Counted from the stretch's first letter, positions 1 to 8,747 are shown. The stretch is 24,744 nt of DNA from Microtetraspora glauca (GCA_000721275.1 JOFO01000071.1:1-24744); one strand, 5' to 3'. The notes: a model not told the origin generated them from the sequence alone. Numbers and translations are program-made.

Positions 1-622
1 GTGCGGGTGCGGGGGCCGGGGTCGCGAAGGGCGGGGCGGGTGGCTGCGCTCCGGGAAGAGGCGCGGGCGTGGGTGTGGGCGTGGGGGCGGGTGTGGGCGC
101 AGGGGCGGATGCCGGCCGCGGGTCCGGGTCGGCGACGTGGACGCCGTGGTCGGTGGCCAGGCCCGCCAAACCGTGGGCCCAGCCCTGTCCGACGGCCCGG
201 AACTTCCAGCCGCCCGCCCGCCGGTACAGCTCGGCGAGGACCATCGCGGTCTCCCCCGCCGCGTCCGTCACGTCGTAGCGGGCCACCGGGGTGCCGTCGG
301 GGGCGAACGCCTCCACGGCGAGCCCGGGCACGTCCTGGAGGGCGCCCCGGTCCGTGGAGCCGACGACGAGGACGCGCTCGACGCCGGGTTCGAGGGCCGG
401 CAGCGCGACCTCCAGCCAGTCGCCGCCGTCCTCGGCGCGGGCGAACCGCACGGCGCCGTTCGGGTGCGCGGGCTGCCCGTGGAAGACCACGTCGGCGTCG
501 CCGCGGACGAGCCCCTGCCCGGTGAGCAGGAGCGCCATGGCGTCGACGCCCCGGCCGCGGACGGCGATCCGCAACGGCACCGTGGGCACGAACCCGTTGC
601 CCCCCTTGATCAGCGTCGTCAT
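1..622 (-). CDS. TerD-family stress/tellurium-resistance protein (3' end missing)
   Basis: The gene reads leftward from an ATG at 622-620 and leaves the window, so only the first 207 residues are visible. Residues 1-165 fit a TerD domain: an N-terminal LIKGGN, a central beta-rich stretch, then ETAMVLAELYRRAGGWKF and AVGQGW, the most conserved TerD block. From about residue 168 the chain becomes a linker of alternating Pro, Ala and Thr, which suggests a second domain beyond the edge. The usual acidic calcium site of TerD (FDLDAS) is replaced here by VDAMALL, so calcium binding may be weak or lost. TerD proteins are calcium-binding stress proteins linked to tellurite and phage resistance and, in Streptomyces, to differentiation; the exact role here is not known. 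It is divergent from the SRPBCC gene at 795. Confidence 0.85.
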   Translation of the reverse strand, partial: MTTLIKGGNGFVPTVPLRIAVRGRGVDAMALLLTGQGLVRGDADVVFHGQPAHPNGAVRFARAEDGGDWLEVALPALEPGVERVLVVGSTDRGALQDVPGLAVEAFAPDGTPVARYDVTDAAGETAMVLAELYRRAGGWKFRAVGQGWAHGLAGLATDHGVHVADPDPRPASAPAPTPAPTPTPTPAPLPGAQPPAPPFATPAPAPA

Positions 623-718
623 CCGCCCCGCCCCTTCCCCTCGTTCCCCGCCCGGTCGTTCGAGGAAGATCCTCCGCGACGCGCGGTCCCTGGACAAGTG
701 CCGCGGGGCCGGGCTCGC

Positions 719-749
719 GCGAGTGGTCCGCGCGCGACGGGGCACTCGC
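719..749. promoter_or_regulatory. Inverted repeat between divergent TerD and SRPBCC genes
   Basis: GCGAGTG (719-725) and CACTCGC (743-749) are perfect 7-bp arms separated by 17 bp. They lie in the 172-bp gap between two divergent starts, where an operator or a hairpin in the leader of the + strand gene is plausible. No clear -35/-10 pair was recognised around it. Confidence 0.25.
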
Positions 750-794
750 GGGGTGTGACGCCGGTTCCGCCCGGCCGTGCGAGGAGGTGGCGAC

Positions 795-1352
795 GTGGTC
801 CGCGGCACGATCCTGGTCGAGGCGCCGCTGCGGCGGGTGTACGACCAGTGGACGCAGTTCGAGGAGTTCCCGCGCTTCATGCACGGCGTGGTGGCGGTGC
901 GGCAGACCGACGACCGGCACCTGCGCTGGCGGACCGGCATCGCCGGGGTCCGGCGCGCCTTCGACACCGAGATCGTCGACCAGGTGCCGGACGAGCGGAT
1001 CGCCTGGCGCACGGTGGGCGGCGGGCTGCGCCAGCGGGGCGTCGTGACCTTCGAGCCGGTCGACGCGACGCACACGCGCGTGCGGCTGGCGATGGAGGTG
1101 GAGCCCGAGGGGCCGGCGGAGAAGGCGGCCCTGGCGCTGGGCGTGGTGTCCAGCCGGGTGTCCGGCGACCTCCGGCGGTTCAAGGACTTCGTGGAGGACC
1201 GGCACGCGGCGACCGGCGGCTGGCGCGGCCGGCTCCGGCCCGCCGGCGCGGTGCGCTCCTCCGGCGCGGGGCCGGGCCCCGTACCGCCGGCTCCGCCTCC
1301 GCCCTCGCCCCCGCCCTCCGGTCCCCCCGACCCCGCGATGCCGCCCCCCTGA
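795..1352 (+). CDS. SRPBCC-family (START-like) protein
   Basis: Residues 1-145 fit the polyketide cyclase/dehydrase-type SRPBCC fold: an early VEAPLRRVYDQWTQFEEFPRFM segment, alternating beta strands, and a long C-terminal helix (EKAALALGVVSSRVSGDLRRFKDFVE). Such proteins bind hydrophobic ligands in a deep cavity; the ligand cannot be told from sequence. The last 40 or so residues are a Pro/Gly/Ala-rich low-complexity tail. The GTG at 795 is chosen because GAGGAGG (781-787) stands 7 nt before it; an in-frame GTG at 777 lies upstream of that ribosome site. The next gene, a 51-residue hydrophobic peptide, starts 57 nt downstream and may be co-transcribed. Confidence 0.85.
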   Translation: MVRGTILVEAPLRRVYDQWTQFEEFPRFMHGVVAVRQTDDRHLRWRTGIAGVRRAFDTEIVDQVPDERIAWRTVGGGLRQRGVVTFEPVDATHTRVRLAMEVEPEGPAEKAALALGVVSSRVSGDLRRFKDFVEDRHAATGGWRGRLRPAGAVRSSGAGPGPVPPAPPPPSPPPSGPPDPAMPPP

Positions 1353-1408
1353 GCCTTGGCGCCCGATCCCGGTCCGCCCCCGATCCCGACACCCGAAAGG
1401 CCCTGGTC

Positions 1409-1564
1409 ATGGTCCCGATTCTGCTCGTCCTCCTGTTGATCCTGGTGCTCTTCGGCACCGGCTTCGCCGTCGAGGCCCTCTGGTACGTCGCCCTTGCGGT
1501 GCTGGTGCTGTGGGTGCTCGGCTTCTTCTTCCGCGGCTCGGGTTCGCGGTGGTACCGCTGGTGA
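1409..1564 (+). CDS. Small hydrophobic membrane peptide (51 aa)
   Basis: This ATG-started frame encodes 51 residues, nearly all hydrophobic: a first membrane segment at about residues 3-20, a second at about 26-41, then a short basic, Trp-containing tail (FRGSGSRWYRW). GAAAGG at 1395-1400 is a well-placed ribosome site. Very short double-spanning proteins annotated simply as hydrophobic protein are common in Streptomyces, and this one resembles them, with no known biochemical role. It lies behind the SRPBCC gene and is followed by a strong hairpin at 1591-1617, so it is probably the last gene of that unit. Confidence 0.8.
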   Translation: MVPILLVLLLILVLFGTGFAVEALWYVALAVLVLWVLGFFFRGSGSRWYRW

Positions 1565-1590
1565 ATCCGCGCCGGCCCCGACCCCCGGGA

Positions 1591-1617
1591 GCCCGCCGCC
1601 CTCAGCGGGTGGCGGGC
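1591..1617 (+). terminator. Hairpin terminator after the hydrophobic peptide gene
   Basis: GCCCGCCGCCC (1591-1601) pairs with GGGTGGCGGGC (1607-1617) around a TCAGC loop; one position is a G-T wobble. There is no T-run after it, as is usual for actinobacterial terminators. It begins 27 nt after the stop codon. Confidence 0.6.
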
Positions 1618-1646
1618 GCCCGGTCCGCCCGCGTCTCGAATGCAGC

Positions 1647-1668
1647 TTGATTGTTTGATTTTCAACCA
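1647..1668 (+). promoter_or_regulatory. AT-rich island upstream of the AhpD-like gene
   Basis: TTGATTGTTTGATTTTCAA (1647-1665) is one of the few AT-rich stretches in the window and has TTGA/TCAA ends. It lies about 85 nt before the AhpD-like start, where a promoter or operator is expected. I could not assign a confident -35/-10 pair. Confidence 0.3.
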
Positions 1669-1751
1669 TCCGTCGGGGGATGATGGCCGCACACACCCGG
1701 CCCGCGGCCCGCGCGGCCGGGGCGAGGCGAGGCACGACGAAGGAGCGGACA

Positions 1752-2231
1752 GTGAGCGACGCCGTGGCGGCACCGGCCGGGCAGCGGATCTTCCTCGACA
1801 AGCAGACCCCGGACGCCTTCAAGGCGTACGTCAAGACCGCCCAGACGGTCCGGGCCGCCGCCGACGCCGCCGGTCTCGACCGCGTCCTCGTCGAGCTGGT
1901 CAACCTGCGGGTGTCCCAGCTCAACGGCTGCGCCTACTGCCTCGACACCCACACCCGCGCCGCGCTCGCCGCCGGCGAGACCCCGCGCCGCCTCGGCGTC
2001 CTCGCCGCGTGGCGGGACACCGCGCTCTTCACCCCGCGCGAGCGCGCCGCGCTCGCGCTCGCCGAGGCCACCACCCACCCGGCCGACGCCGACGCGCAGG
2101 AGCGGGCCTACGCCGAGGCGCGCGAGGTCCTGGACGACGCCGCGCTGTCCGCCGTGATCTGGGTGGCCATCACCATCAACGCCTTCAACCGGGTCTCGAT
2201 CCTCAGCAAGCACCCCGTGCGGGAGAGCTGA
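1752..2231 (+). CDS. AhpD-like / carboxymuconolactone decarboxylase-family protein
   Basis: The 159-residue protein carries the AhpD redox motif CxxCxxxH as C60-AY-C63-LDT-H67, preceded by the conserved helix VELVNLRVSQLNG. This family reduces peroxides or adduct intermediates using the cysteine pair; related members decarboxylate carboxymuconolactone, but the CxxC pair favours a thiol peroxidase-type role in the cytoplasm. GTG at 1752 is preferred because AGGAG lies at 1741-1745; in-frame ATGs at 1680 and 1683 lack a ribosome site and would add a low-complexity Ala/Arg stretch. The gene appears to stand alone, with a terminator hairpin before it and a repeat region after it. Confidence 0.88.
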   Translation: MSDAVAAPAGQRIFLDKQTPDAFKAYVKTAQTVRAAADAAGLDRVLVELVNLRVSQLNGCAYCLDTHTRAALAAGETPRRLGVLAAWRDTALFTPRERAALALAEATTHPADADAQERAYAEAREVLDDAALSAVIWVAITINAFNRVSILSKHPVRES

Positions 2232-2295
2232 CCCCGCCCCCGCCGTCGTCGAACACGCGGTCGGCCCGAGGCGGCGCGGGCGGGTAAAGTCTCCG

Positions 2296-2358
2296 GGTCT
2301 CCGGATTCACCCGGTCACCTCTCCGGGTCCCCCAGGTCTCCGGATTCACCCGGTCACC
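2296..2358. repeat. 24-bp direct repeat before the SulP gene
   Basis: A 24-bp sequence beginning GGTCTCCGGATTCACC occurs at 2296-2319 and identically at 2335-2358, an offset of 39 bp. CTCCGGGTC and GGTCACCCGG fragments recur around it up to about 2375. It occupies the gap between the AhpD-like stop and the SulP start. Function unknown; tandem slippage or a paired binding site are both possible. Confidence 0.75.
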
Positions 2359-2440
2359 CGGGTCACCCGGTCCGCCCCGGCCACCGCGCCGCGCCGCCGG
2401 GGATCGCCTCCCCCTCCCCCGTACGACAGGTCCCGCCGTC

Positions 2441-3970
2441 TTGCCTTCCGCCCCGCCCGCCACCGGCGCCCGCGCCTCCGCCCCCACCCCCGCCGTCTCC
2501 CGGTTCCGCTCCCCTATGCCCGACTGGATGCGCGATCCACGGGTGTGGCGGACCGAAGTCCTCGCGGGGCTCGTCGTCGCGCTGGCGCTGATCCCCGAGG
2601 CCATCGCCTTCTCGGTGATCGCCGGCGTCGACCCGGCGATGGGCCTCTTCGCCTCCTTCACCATGGCGGTCACGACAGCGGTCGTCGGCGGACGGCGGGC
2701 CATGGTGTCGGCCGCCACCGGGGCCGTGGCGCTCGTCATCGCGCCGGTCAACCGCGAGCACGGCGTCGAGTTCCTCATCGCCACCGTCGTCCTCGCGGGC
2801 GTCTTCCAGATCGTGCTGGGGCTGGCCGGGGTGGCGAAGCTGATGCGGTTCGTGCCGCGCCCGGTGCTGGTCGGCTCCGTGAACTCGCTGGCCGCGCTGG
2901 TCTTCCTCGCCCAGCTCCCGGAGACCCGGAACGTGCCCGCGGCGGTCTACGGGCTGATCGCGGCAGGCATCGTCCTGCTCGTCCTCTTCCCGAAGGTGAC
3001 GACGCTGATCCCGGCGCCGCTCGTCACGATCACCGTCCTCACCGTGGTGACGGTCGCCGCCGGCATCGCCGTGCCGACCGTCGGCGACCGCGGCGCGCTG
3101 CCGTCCGCGCTCCCCGTGCCCGGCCTGCCCGACGTGCCGTTCACCGCCGGCACGCTGGCGACGATCGCCCCGTACGCCCTCGCCGTCGCCCTCGTCGGCC
3201 TCGTCGAGTCGCTGCTGACGGCGAAGCTCGTCGACGACCTCACCGACACCCCGTCGAACAAGACCCGCGAGTCGGTCGGGCAGGGCGTCGCCAACGTCGT
3301 CACGGGACTCTTCGGCGGCATGGGCGGCTGCGCCGTCATCGGCCAGACCATGATGAACGTGAAGGTGGCCGGCGCCAGGACCCGGGTCTCCACCTTCCTC
3401 GCCGGCGTGTTCCTGATGGTCCTGTGCGTCGTCCTCGGGCCGGTGGTGTCGCGGATCCCGATGGCCGCGCTGGTCGCGGTGATGGTGATCGTGTCCGTCG
3501 CCGCCTTCGACTGGGAGTCCGTGGCCCCGCGCACCCTGCGGCGCGCGCCCGTCGGTGAGACCGTCGTCATGTTCGTCACGCTGGCCTGCGTCCTGGTCTC
3601 GCACAACCTCGCGCTCGGCGTCGTCGTCGGCACCGTCACCGCCGCCCTCGTCTTCGCCCGGCGGGTCGCCCGCCGCACCACCGTCACCCCGGTCGCCGAC
3701 CCGGACGGGACGACCGTCGTGTACCGCGTCTCCGGCGAGCTGTTCTTCGCCTCCGCCGAGGCGTTCACCGACCGCTTCGACCCCGCCGGCGACCCCGGCC
3801 GGGTCGTGCTCGACCTGTCCGGCGCGCGCGTCACGGACGCGTCGGCCGTCGCCGCGCTGGACGCCGTCGAGGCGGCGTACGCCCGCCGCGGCAAGACCGT
3901 CGAACTCACCGGCCTGGACCCCGCCGCCACCGCCCTCCGCAGCCGCCTCGGCGCCACCGCCGCGCCCTGA
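2441..3970 (+). CDS. SulP-family inorganic anion transporter with STAS domain
   Basis: The protein has about ten hydrophobic segments and the SulP/SLC26 signatures LAGLVVALALIPEAIAFSVIAGVDP near the N-terminus and LVESLLTAKLVDDLT, then SNKTRESVGQGVAN and GGMGGCAVIGQTMMN in the transport core. The last 100 or so residues form a short STAS domain (VSGELFFASAEAF, VLDLSGARVTDASAV). Family members carry sulfate, bicarbonate or other anions across the cytoplasmic membrane; the core resembles the group often discussed for bicarbonate, but the substrate is not decided by sequence. The TTG at 2441 is kept because the next 25 codons end almost always in G or C; the alternative is ATG at 2516, which gives 484 residues. 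Neither has a strong ribosome site. Confidence 0.88.
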   Translation: MPSAPPATGARASAPTPAVSRFRSPMPDWMRDPRVWRTEVLAGLVVALALIPEAIAFSVIAGVDPAMGLFASFTMAVTTAVVGGRRAMVSAATGAVALVIAPVNREHGVEFLIATVVLAGVFQIVLGLAGVAKLMRFVPRPVLVGSVNSLAALVFLAQLPETRNVPAAVYGLIAAGIVLLVLFPKVTTLIPAPLVTITVLTVVTVAAGIAVPTVGDRGALPSALPVPGLPDVPFTAGTLATIAPYALAVALVGLVESLLTAKLVDDLTDTPSNKTRESVGQGVANVVTGLFGGMGGCAVIGQTMMNVKVAGARTRVSTFLAGVFLMVLCVVLGPVVSRIPMAALVAVMVIVSVAAFDWESVAPRTLRRAPVGETVVMFVTLACVLVSHNLALGVVVGTVTAALVFARRVARRTTVTPVADPDGTTVVYRVSGELFFASAEAFTDRFDPAGDPGRVVLDLSGARVTDASAVAALDAVEAAYARRGKTVELTGLDPAATALRSRLGATAAP

Positions 3971-4021
3971 CACGCCGGCTCCGGCCGACCCGTCCGCGGC
4001 TCGGGGTCCGGCCTCCGCCCC

Positions 4022-4058
4022 GCCCCCGTTCGGTTTTCCGAACCCCCGGTTCGGGGGC
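4022..4058. promoter_or_regulatory. Overlapping hairpins between SulP and ABC exporter genes
   Basis: GCCCCCG (4022-4028) pairs with CGGGGGC (4052-4058), enclosing TTCGG-TTTT-CCGAA (4029-4042). A competing hairpin, CCGAACC-CCC-GGTTCGG (4038-4054), uses the same bases. It may be the SulP terminator, an operator for the ABC exporter operon, or both. The end lies 45 nt before the ABC start. Confidence 0.5.
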
Positions 4059-4102
4059 GGGCACCATCGCCCGGGCGAGGCCGGTCCGCCGACGATGGAC
4101 GC

Positions 4103-4851
<749 letters not shown>

Positions 4852-4855
<4 letters not shown>

Positions 4856-6240
4856 GCCCGGTGATCGCCCTCGCGCTCACGCCGATGCGCCGGCGCCCCG
4901 CCTCCTTCGCGGGCTTGGCCGTCGCCCTCTTCCTGGCCATCGGGACCCTGACGGCGTTCAGCCTGCTCCTGGCCGCCGACCTCACCGCCGGGGAGGAGGT
5001 CCGGCGGGCGGTCGCCGGGCCCGGCCTGGCGGTGATCGCGGGCGCGTTCGGCGAGATCGCCGTCCTCGTCGCGTTCTTCGTCGTGGTCAACGCGCTCGGC
5101 TTCGCCGTCCGGCAGCAGCACCGCGAACTCGCCCTGCTGCGGACCGTCGCGGCCACCCCGCGGCAGACGCGCCGGCTGGTCCGCGGCCAGGTCGTCGCGA
5201 CGACGCTGCTCGTCACCCTGCCGGGCTGGGCCGCCGGCGCCGCCGCGGCCCGCCGCCTCCTCGCCGAACTCCAGCGGCGCGGCATGGCCGCCCCCGGCCT
5301 GCGGGTGCCCGACGGTCTCCTGCCGCTGCCGATGCCGGTGGCCCTGGCCGCCACCCTCGCGGTCGGCCTGGCCGCCGCGGCCGTCGCCTCCCGCCGCGTC
5401 TCCCGGATCGCGCCCGCCGCCGCCCTCGCCGCCAGTACGACCGAACACGCCCGGACCGGGCTGCCGCGGCTGCTCGCCGGCACCGCGGCCCTCGCCGGCG
5501 GCGGCCTGCTGCTGCGGCTGGCGGCCACCCGGCCCGCGGACGAGGCCGACAAGGCGGGGCAGGCGGCGCTGCTCGGCTCGCTGGTGCTGCTGGTCGCGGT
5601 CGCCCTCCTCGGCCCGGTCGCGGCCCGCCCGCCGGCGGCGGCACTCGGCGCGGCGGCCCGGCTCCTGGCTCCCCGGACCGGCTGGGCAGCCGACGCCAAC
5701 CTGCGCGGGTACGCCCGGCGGCTGTCGTCCGCCGTGGTGCCGGTCGCGCTGCTCGTCGGCCTGTCGGGCACCATGTCGATCATGACGAGCACCGCCGAGA
5801 ACGCGCCGGGGATGGCCGCGTCCAGCGTCACCTCGGCCACCGACACCTGGCTGCGCCAGACCGAACTCGCCCTGCTGGTCTGCTTCGCGGCCGTCTCCAC
5901 GGTCAACACCCTGGTCGCCGTCACCGCCGGCCGGCGCCGTGAGTTCGCCCTGCTGCGGCTGGTGGGCGCGACCTCGTCGCAGCTGCTGCGCATGCTGACC
6001 GTGGAGGCCGTGTTCACCGCACTGGTGGGCGTGCTGCTGGGCGCCGGCGTCGCGGCGGCGGCGTCCGCCGCGTTCAGCACGGCCGTGACCGGCTCGGCCG
6101 TCCCCTCCGTCCCCGTGGCCGTCTGCGGGTGGATCGCGGCGGGCGCGGCGGCGCTGACGGTCCCGGTGATCCTGGCGACGGGCGTACGGGCGATCCGCGG
6201 CCCGGCGACGGAGGGGGTGGCGGCCGGTGATGGTGAGTGA
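4852..6240 (+). CDS. FtsX-type ABC transporter permease (compact)
   Basis: The gene starts at GTG 4852, overlapping the ATPase stop as GTGA, so translation is probably coupled. The 462-residue protein has two FtsX-like halves, each with a coupling-helix motif: REL-ALLRTVAATPRQTRRLVRGQ in the first and REF-ALLRLVGATSSQLLRMLTVE in the second. Each is followed by two membrane segments. The family usually carries large extracytoplasmic domains, and permeases with two FtsX halves are often near 800 residues; here those outer parts are nearly absent. With the ATPase it should form an exporter or a signal-linked mechanotransmitter in the cytoplasmic membrane; the substrate is unknown. The kinase start overlaps its stop. 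Confidence 0.88.
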
Positions 6241-7603
6241 GAGGGGTGCGGGGGACGGGGACGACAGCGTGAGGTCGGACGGCGGGGGCGACGGCTTGAG
6301 GTCGGACGGCGGGGACGACGGCGTGAAGACGGGCGGCCCGCGCAGGGGGCCTGCGTCCGGGTCGGCGCCCGCGTCCCCGGAGGGCGGTGCGTGGTACGCC
6401 GTCCGGGGCGGCGAATGCCTCTTCGCCGTCGCCGGGCTGCCGCTCGCGCTGCTCTGCGCCGGTTACGCGATCGCCGTCCTGTACGCGGGCGTGCTGCTGT
6501 CCCTCACGGTGCTGGGCCTGCCGTTCGTGGTCGCCGCGCTGCGGGGCGCCCGCGCGCTCGGCGCCCCGCACCGCCGGCTCGTCGAACGGCTGCTCGGGGA
6601 GCGGGTCGAGGCGCCGGCGCCGCTCCCCCGCCCGACGGGCCCGCTCGCCCGGGGCCGTGCCGTGCTGACCGACCCGGTCGGCTGGCGGACCCTGCTGTAC
6701 CTGGTGCTGCGGCTGCCGCTCGGGCTGCTGGGGTTCGCCGCGGCGGTGGGACTGCCGGCCGGGTGCGGGTGGCTGATCGGGTTCCCGCTGTGGGTGCGCC
6801 TGCTGGAAGCGGGGCCGGGGCCGCGGCCGTTCGGCTGGGCCGACGCCGTCTCCGTACCGCTGGGCCTGCTGCTGCTCGCCGCGGTGCCCGCCGCGATCCG
6901 GGCGCTGAGCGCCGCGAACCGGCGGCTCGCGGCCCTGCTGCTCGGCCCCGCGCCGGCCCAGCAGCGGGTCCGGCGGCTGGAGGCGGCCCGCGCCGTCCTG
7001 CTCGCGGAGAACACCGACCGGCTCCACCGGCTGGAGCGCGACCTGCACGACGGCACCCAGGCCCGGCTGGTCGCCCTCGCCATCACCCTGTCGCTCGCCG
7101 ACGACGCGCTCACCGCCACCGGCGGCCCCGACCTGGAGCGGACGCGCGGGCTGGTGGAACGCGCCCGTGGCCAGACCGACACCACCATCGCCGAACTGCG
7201 GCTGCTCACCCGGGGCATCCGCCCGGTGGCCCTCGACGGCGGTCTCGCGCAGGCCCTGCCGAGCCTGGCCGCCACCTCCCCCGTACCCCTGACGCTCCAC
7301 CTCGACCTGCGGGACCGCCCGGACCCGGCGGTCGAGCGGGCCGTCTACTTCTGTGCGGCCGAACTCCTGACCAACGTCGCCCGCCACAGCGGAGCGCGTA
7401 CCGCCGCCCTCACGGCGGCCACCGCCGGCGGACGCGTCCGCCTGACCGTCCGCGACGACGGCCGCGGCGGCGCCTCCGCCGACGCCGGCACCGGTCTCGC
7501 CGGGCTGGCGGAGCGCCTGGCGGCGGTGGACGGCACCCTGACGGTCACGAGCCCGGCCGGCGGGCCGACGGTGGTGACGGCGGATCTGCCGCTGCGGGTG
7601 TGA
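6227..7603 (+). CDS. NarL-type sensor histidine kinase
   Basis: The order of parts is: a polar N-terminus with two copies of a nine-residue repeat (about 15-32), a four-helix membrane sensor region (about 60-225) resembling the putative sensor domain of actinobacterial kinases, a HisKA_3 dimerisation helix with the phosphorylation site H274 in ERDLHDGTQ, and an ATPase domain with N383 (ELLTNVARHS), DDGRGG (410-415) and GTGLAGL (421-427). It should autophosphorylate on ATP and pass phosphate to a LuxR-type regulator. GTG 6227 is taken as start, 9 nt after GAGGGGG (6211-6217); ATG 6230 is nearly as good. It overlaps the permease gene, so the exporter and kinase are one unit. Its likely partner is on the opposite strand, ending 17 nt away. 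Confidence 0.92.
   Translation: MMVSERGAGDGDDSVRSDGGGDGLRSDGGDDGVKTGGPRRGPASGSAPASPEGGAWYAVRGGECLFAVAGLPLALLCAGYAIAVLYAGVLLSLTVLGLPFVVAALRGARALGAPHRRLVERLLGERVEAPAPLPRPTGPLARGRAVLTDPVGWRTLLYLVLRLPLGLLGFAAAVGLPAGCGWLIGFPLWVRLLEAGPGPRPFGWADAVSVPLGLLLLAAVPAAIRALSAANRRLAALLLGPAPAQQRVRRLEAARAVLLAENTDRLHRLERDLHDGTQARLVALAITLSLADDALTATGGPDLERTRGLVERARGQTDTTIAELRLLTRGIRPVALDGGLAQALPSLAATSPVPLTLHLDLRDRPDPAVERAVYFCAAELLTNVARHSGARTAALTAATAGGRVRLTVRDDGRGGASADAGTGLAGLAERLAAVDGTLTVTSPAGGPTVVTADLPLRV
6269..6322 (+). repeat. 27-bp tandem repeat inside the kinase gene
   Basis: Two nearly identical 27-bp units (6269-6295 and 6296-6322) encode VRSDGGGDG and LRSDGGDDG, followed by a partial third copy (VKTGG). 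The unit is a multiple of three, so copy number can change without a frameshift. It lies in the cytoplasmic N-terminal tail ahead of the first membrane segment. Confidence 0.85.
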
Positions 7604-7619
7604 GGAGCTGTCGGGCCGG

Positions 7620-8285
7620 TCAGCCGGCGCTGTCCGTGAGGTAGGTGAGGACGGCCTTCACGCGCCGGTTGTCGGTGTCGGTGGCCCGCAGGCCGAACTT
7701 CGTGAAGACGGCGGCGACGTGCTTCTCCACGGCCCGCTCCGACACCACGAGCTGCGCGGCGATGGCGCGGTTGGACCGGCCCTGGGCCATCAGTTCCAGC
7801 ACCTCGCGCTCCCGCGCGGTCAGCGAGTCGACCGGGCCGCGCCGCCCGGCGCGCATCAGCCCGGTGACGACCTCGGGATCGAGCGCCGTGCCGCCGTCGG
7901 CGACCCGGTGCAGCGCCGCCACGAACTCGTCGGTGCGGGCGACGCGTTCCTTCAGCAGGTATCCGACGCCGGCCGCTCCGTCGGCGAGCAGCCGCGCGGC
8001 CCAGACGGTCTCGATGTGCTGCGAGAAGACGAGGATGCCGACGCCGGGCGTCCGCGTCCGGATCTCGACGGCGGCGCGGATGCCCTCGTCGGTGTGGGTG
8101 GGCGGCATGCGGATGTCCACGACGGCCACGTCGGGCCGGTGCTCGTCGACCGCCGCGAGCAGGCCGGGCGCCGTCCCCGCGGTGGCGACGACCCGGCACC
8201 CCCGGGCGCCGAGCAGTTCGACCATGCCGTCGCGCAGGACGACGGAGTCCTCGGCCAGGACCACGCGGAGCTCTCTGTCTGTCAC
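7620..8285 (-). CDS. NarL/FixJ-family response regulator
   Basis: The 221-residue protein has a receiver domain (about 6-125) with the acidic pocket at E12-D13, the phospho-acceptor D57 in VVDIRMPP, S88 and K112, then a LuxR-type helix-turn-helix (about 153-210) with LTAREREVLELMAQGRSN and SERAVEKHV. It should bind DNA as a dimer after phosphorylation. The gene reads toward the kinase, with only 16 bp between the two stops; cognate NarL-type pairs are usually in tandem, so the convergent layout is less common. Its GTG start lies 7 nt after the MazG-like stop codon with no clear Shine-Dalgarno. It may therefore depend on read-through from MazG or on its own leaderless promoter at 8292-8297. 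Confidence 0.93.
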   Translation of the reverse strand: MTDRELRVVLAEDSVVLRDGMVELLGARGCRVVATAGTAPGLLAAVDEHRPDVAVVDIRMPPTHTDEGIRAAVEIRTRTPGVGILVFSQHIETVWAARLLADGAAGVGYLLKERVARTDEFVAALHRVADGGTALDPEVVTGLMRAGRRGPVDSLTAREREVLELMAQGRSNRAIAAQLVVSERAVEKHVAAVFTKFGLRATDTDNRRVKAVLTYLTDSAG

Positions 8286-8291
8286 CCGTGC

Positions 8292-8297
8292 ATTATC
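8292..8297 (-). promoter_or_regulatory. -10-like box for a leaderless response-regulator transcript
   Basis: On the minus strand the sequence reads GATAAT, six bases before the GTG start at 8285. It matches TATAAT at five of six positions and includes the MazG-like stop TAA. The -35 position falls in the 15-bp repeat, where no TTGACA-like match is seen. Confidence 0.4.
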
Positions 8298-8709
8298 CGG
8301 GGTGTCCGGGGACGGGGTGTCCGGGGACGGGGTGTCGGGGGACGGGGTGTTCGGATGCGGATGTGCCGGGACCCGGGCCGGCGGAAAAGGGGTCTTCGGG
8401 GAGCGAACGCTCGGCGACTCGCCGCAGGTGCCCGGCGAAGACCTCGGCGGCGTCCGGGGTGAGGGTGCGCAGGGCGACCATGGCGGTGATGACGACGTCG
8501 CAGAGCTCCGCCTCCACGTCGCTCCAGCTGTGGCTGGTGCCCTTCCGGGGGTTCTGCCCGGTGGCGCCGATCACCGCCTGCGCCGCCTCCCCGACCTCCT
8601 CGGAGAGCTTGAGGACGCGGAGCAGGATCTCCTGGCCGGGCGGCAGGTCCTGATGGGCCGTGAGCCAGTCGTGGAGGCGGGCGACGGTGGTCCAGGTGTC
8701 GTCGGTCAT
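8293..8709 (-). CDS. MazG-like nucleotide pyrophosphohydrolase
   Basis: Residues 1-105 match the short all-alpha MazG-like family of Streptomyces: LSEEVGEAAQAV supplies the E37-E38-x-x-E41 metal site and VEAELCDVV supplies E68 and D71. Such enzymes hydrolyse (d)NTPs or related nucleotides to monophosphates and pyrophosphate, often as house-cleaning enzymes; the substrate here is not known. After about residue 105 the chain turns into a Gly/Pro/Ser linker and ends in a repeated HPVPGHPVPGHPG tail coded by the 15-bp repeat at 8302-8346. The start at 8709 is the ATG giving MTDDTWTTVARLHDWL. It follows the VOC gene by 38 nt and precedes the response regulator by 7 nt, so all three may share a transcript. 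Confidence 0.85.
   Translation of the reverse strand: MTDDTWTTVARLHDWLTAHQDLPPGQEILLRVLKLSEEVGEAAQAVIGATGQNPRKGTSHSWSDVEAELCDVVITAMVALRTLTPDAAEVFAGHLRRVAERSLPEDPFSAGPGPGTSASEHPVPRHPVPGHPVPGHPG
8302..8346. repeat. 15-bp tandem repeat coding the MazG-like C-terminal tail
   Basis: Units GTGTCCGGGGACGGG occupy 8302-8316, 8317-8331 and 8332-8346 (the last with one change), followed by a degenerate fourth at 8347. On the minus strand they encode the HPVPG pentapeptide repeat just before the MazG-like stop. The unit keeps reading frame. Confidence 0.9.
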
Positions 8710-8747
8710 GGCAGCAGCCTGCCAGCCCGTACGGCCCCGGGGCGCGG

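Noticed and set aside
8302..8346. Regularly spaced short repeats that might suggest a CRISPR array.
   Set aside because: The units are head-to-tail without spacers and code the tail of the MazG-like protein; no cas gene is present.
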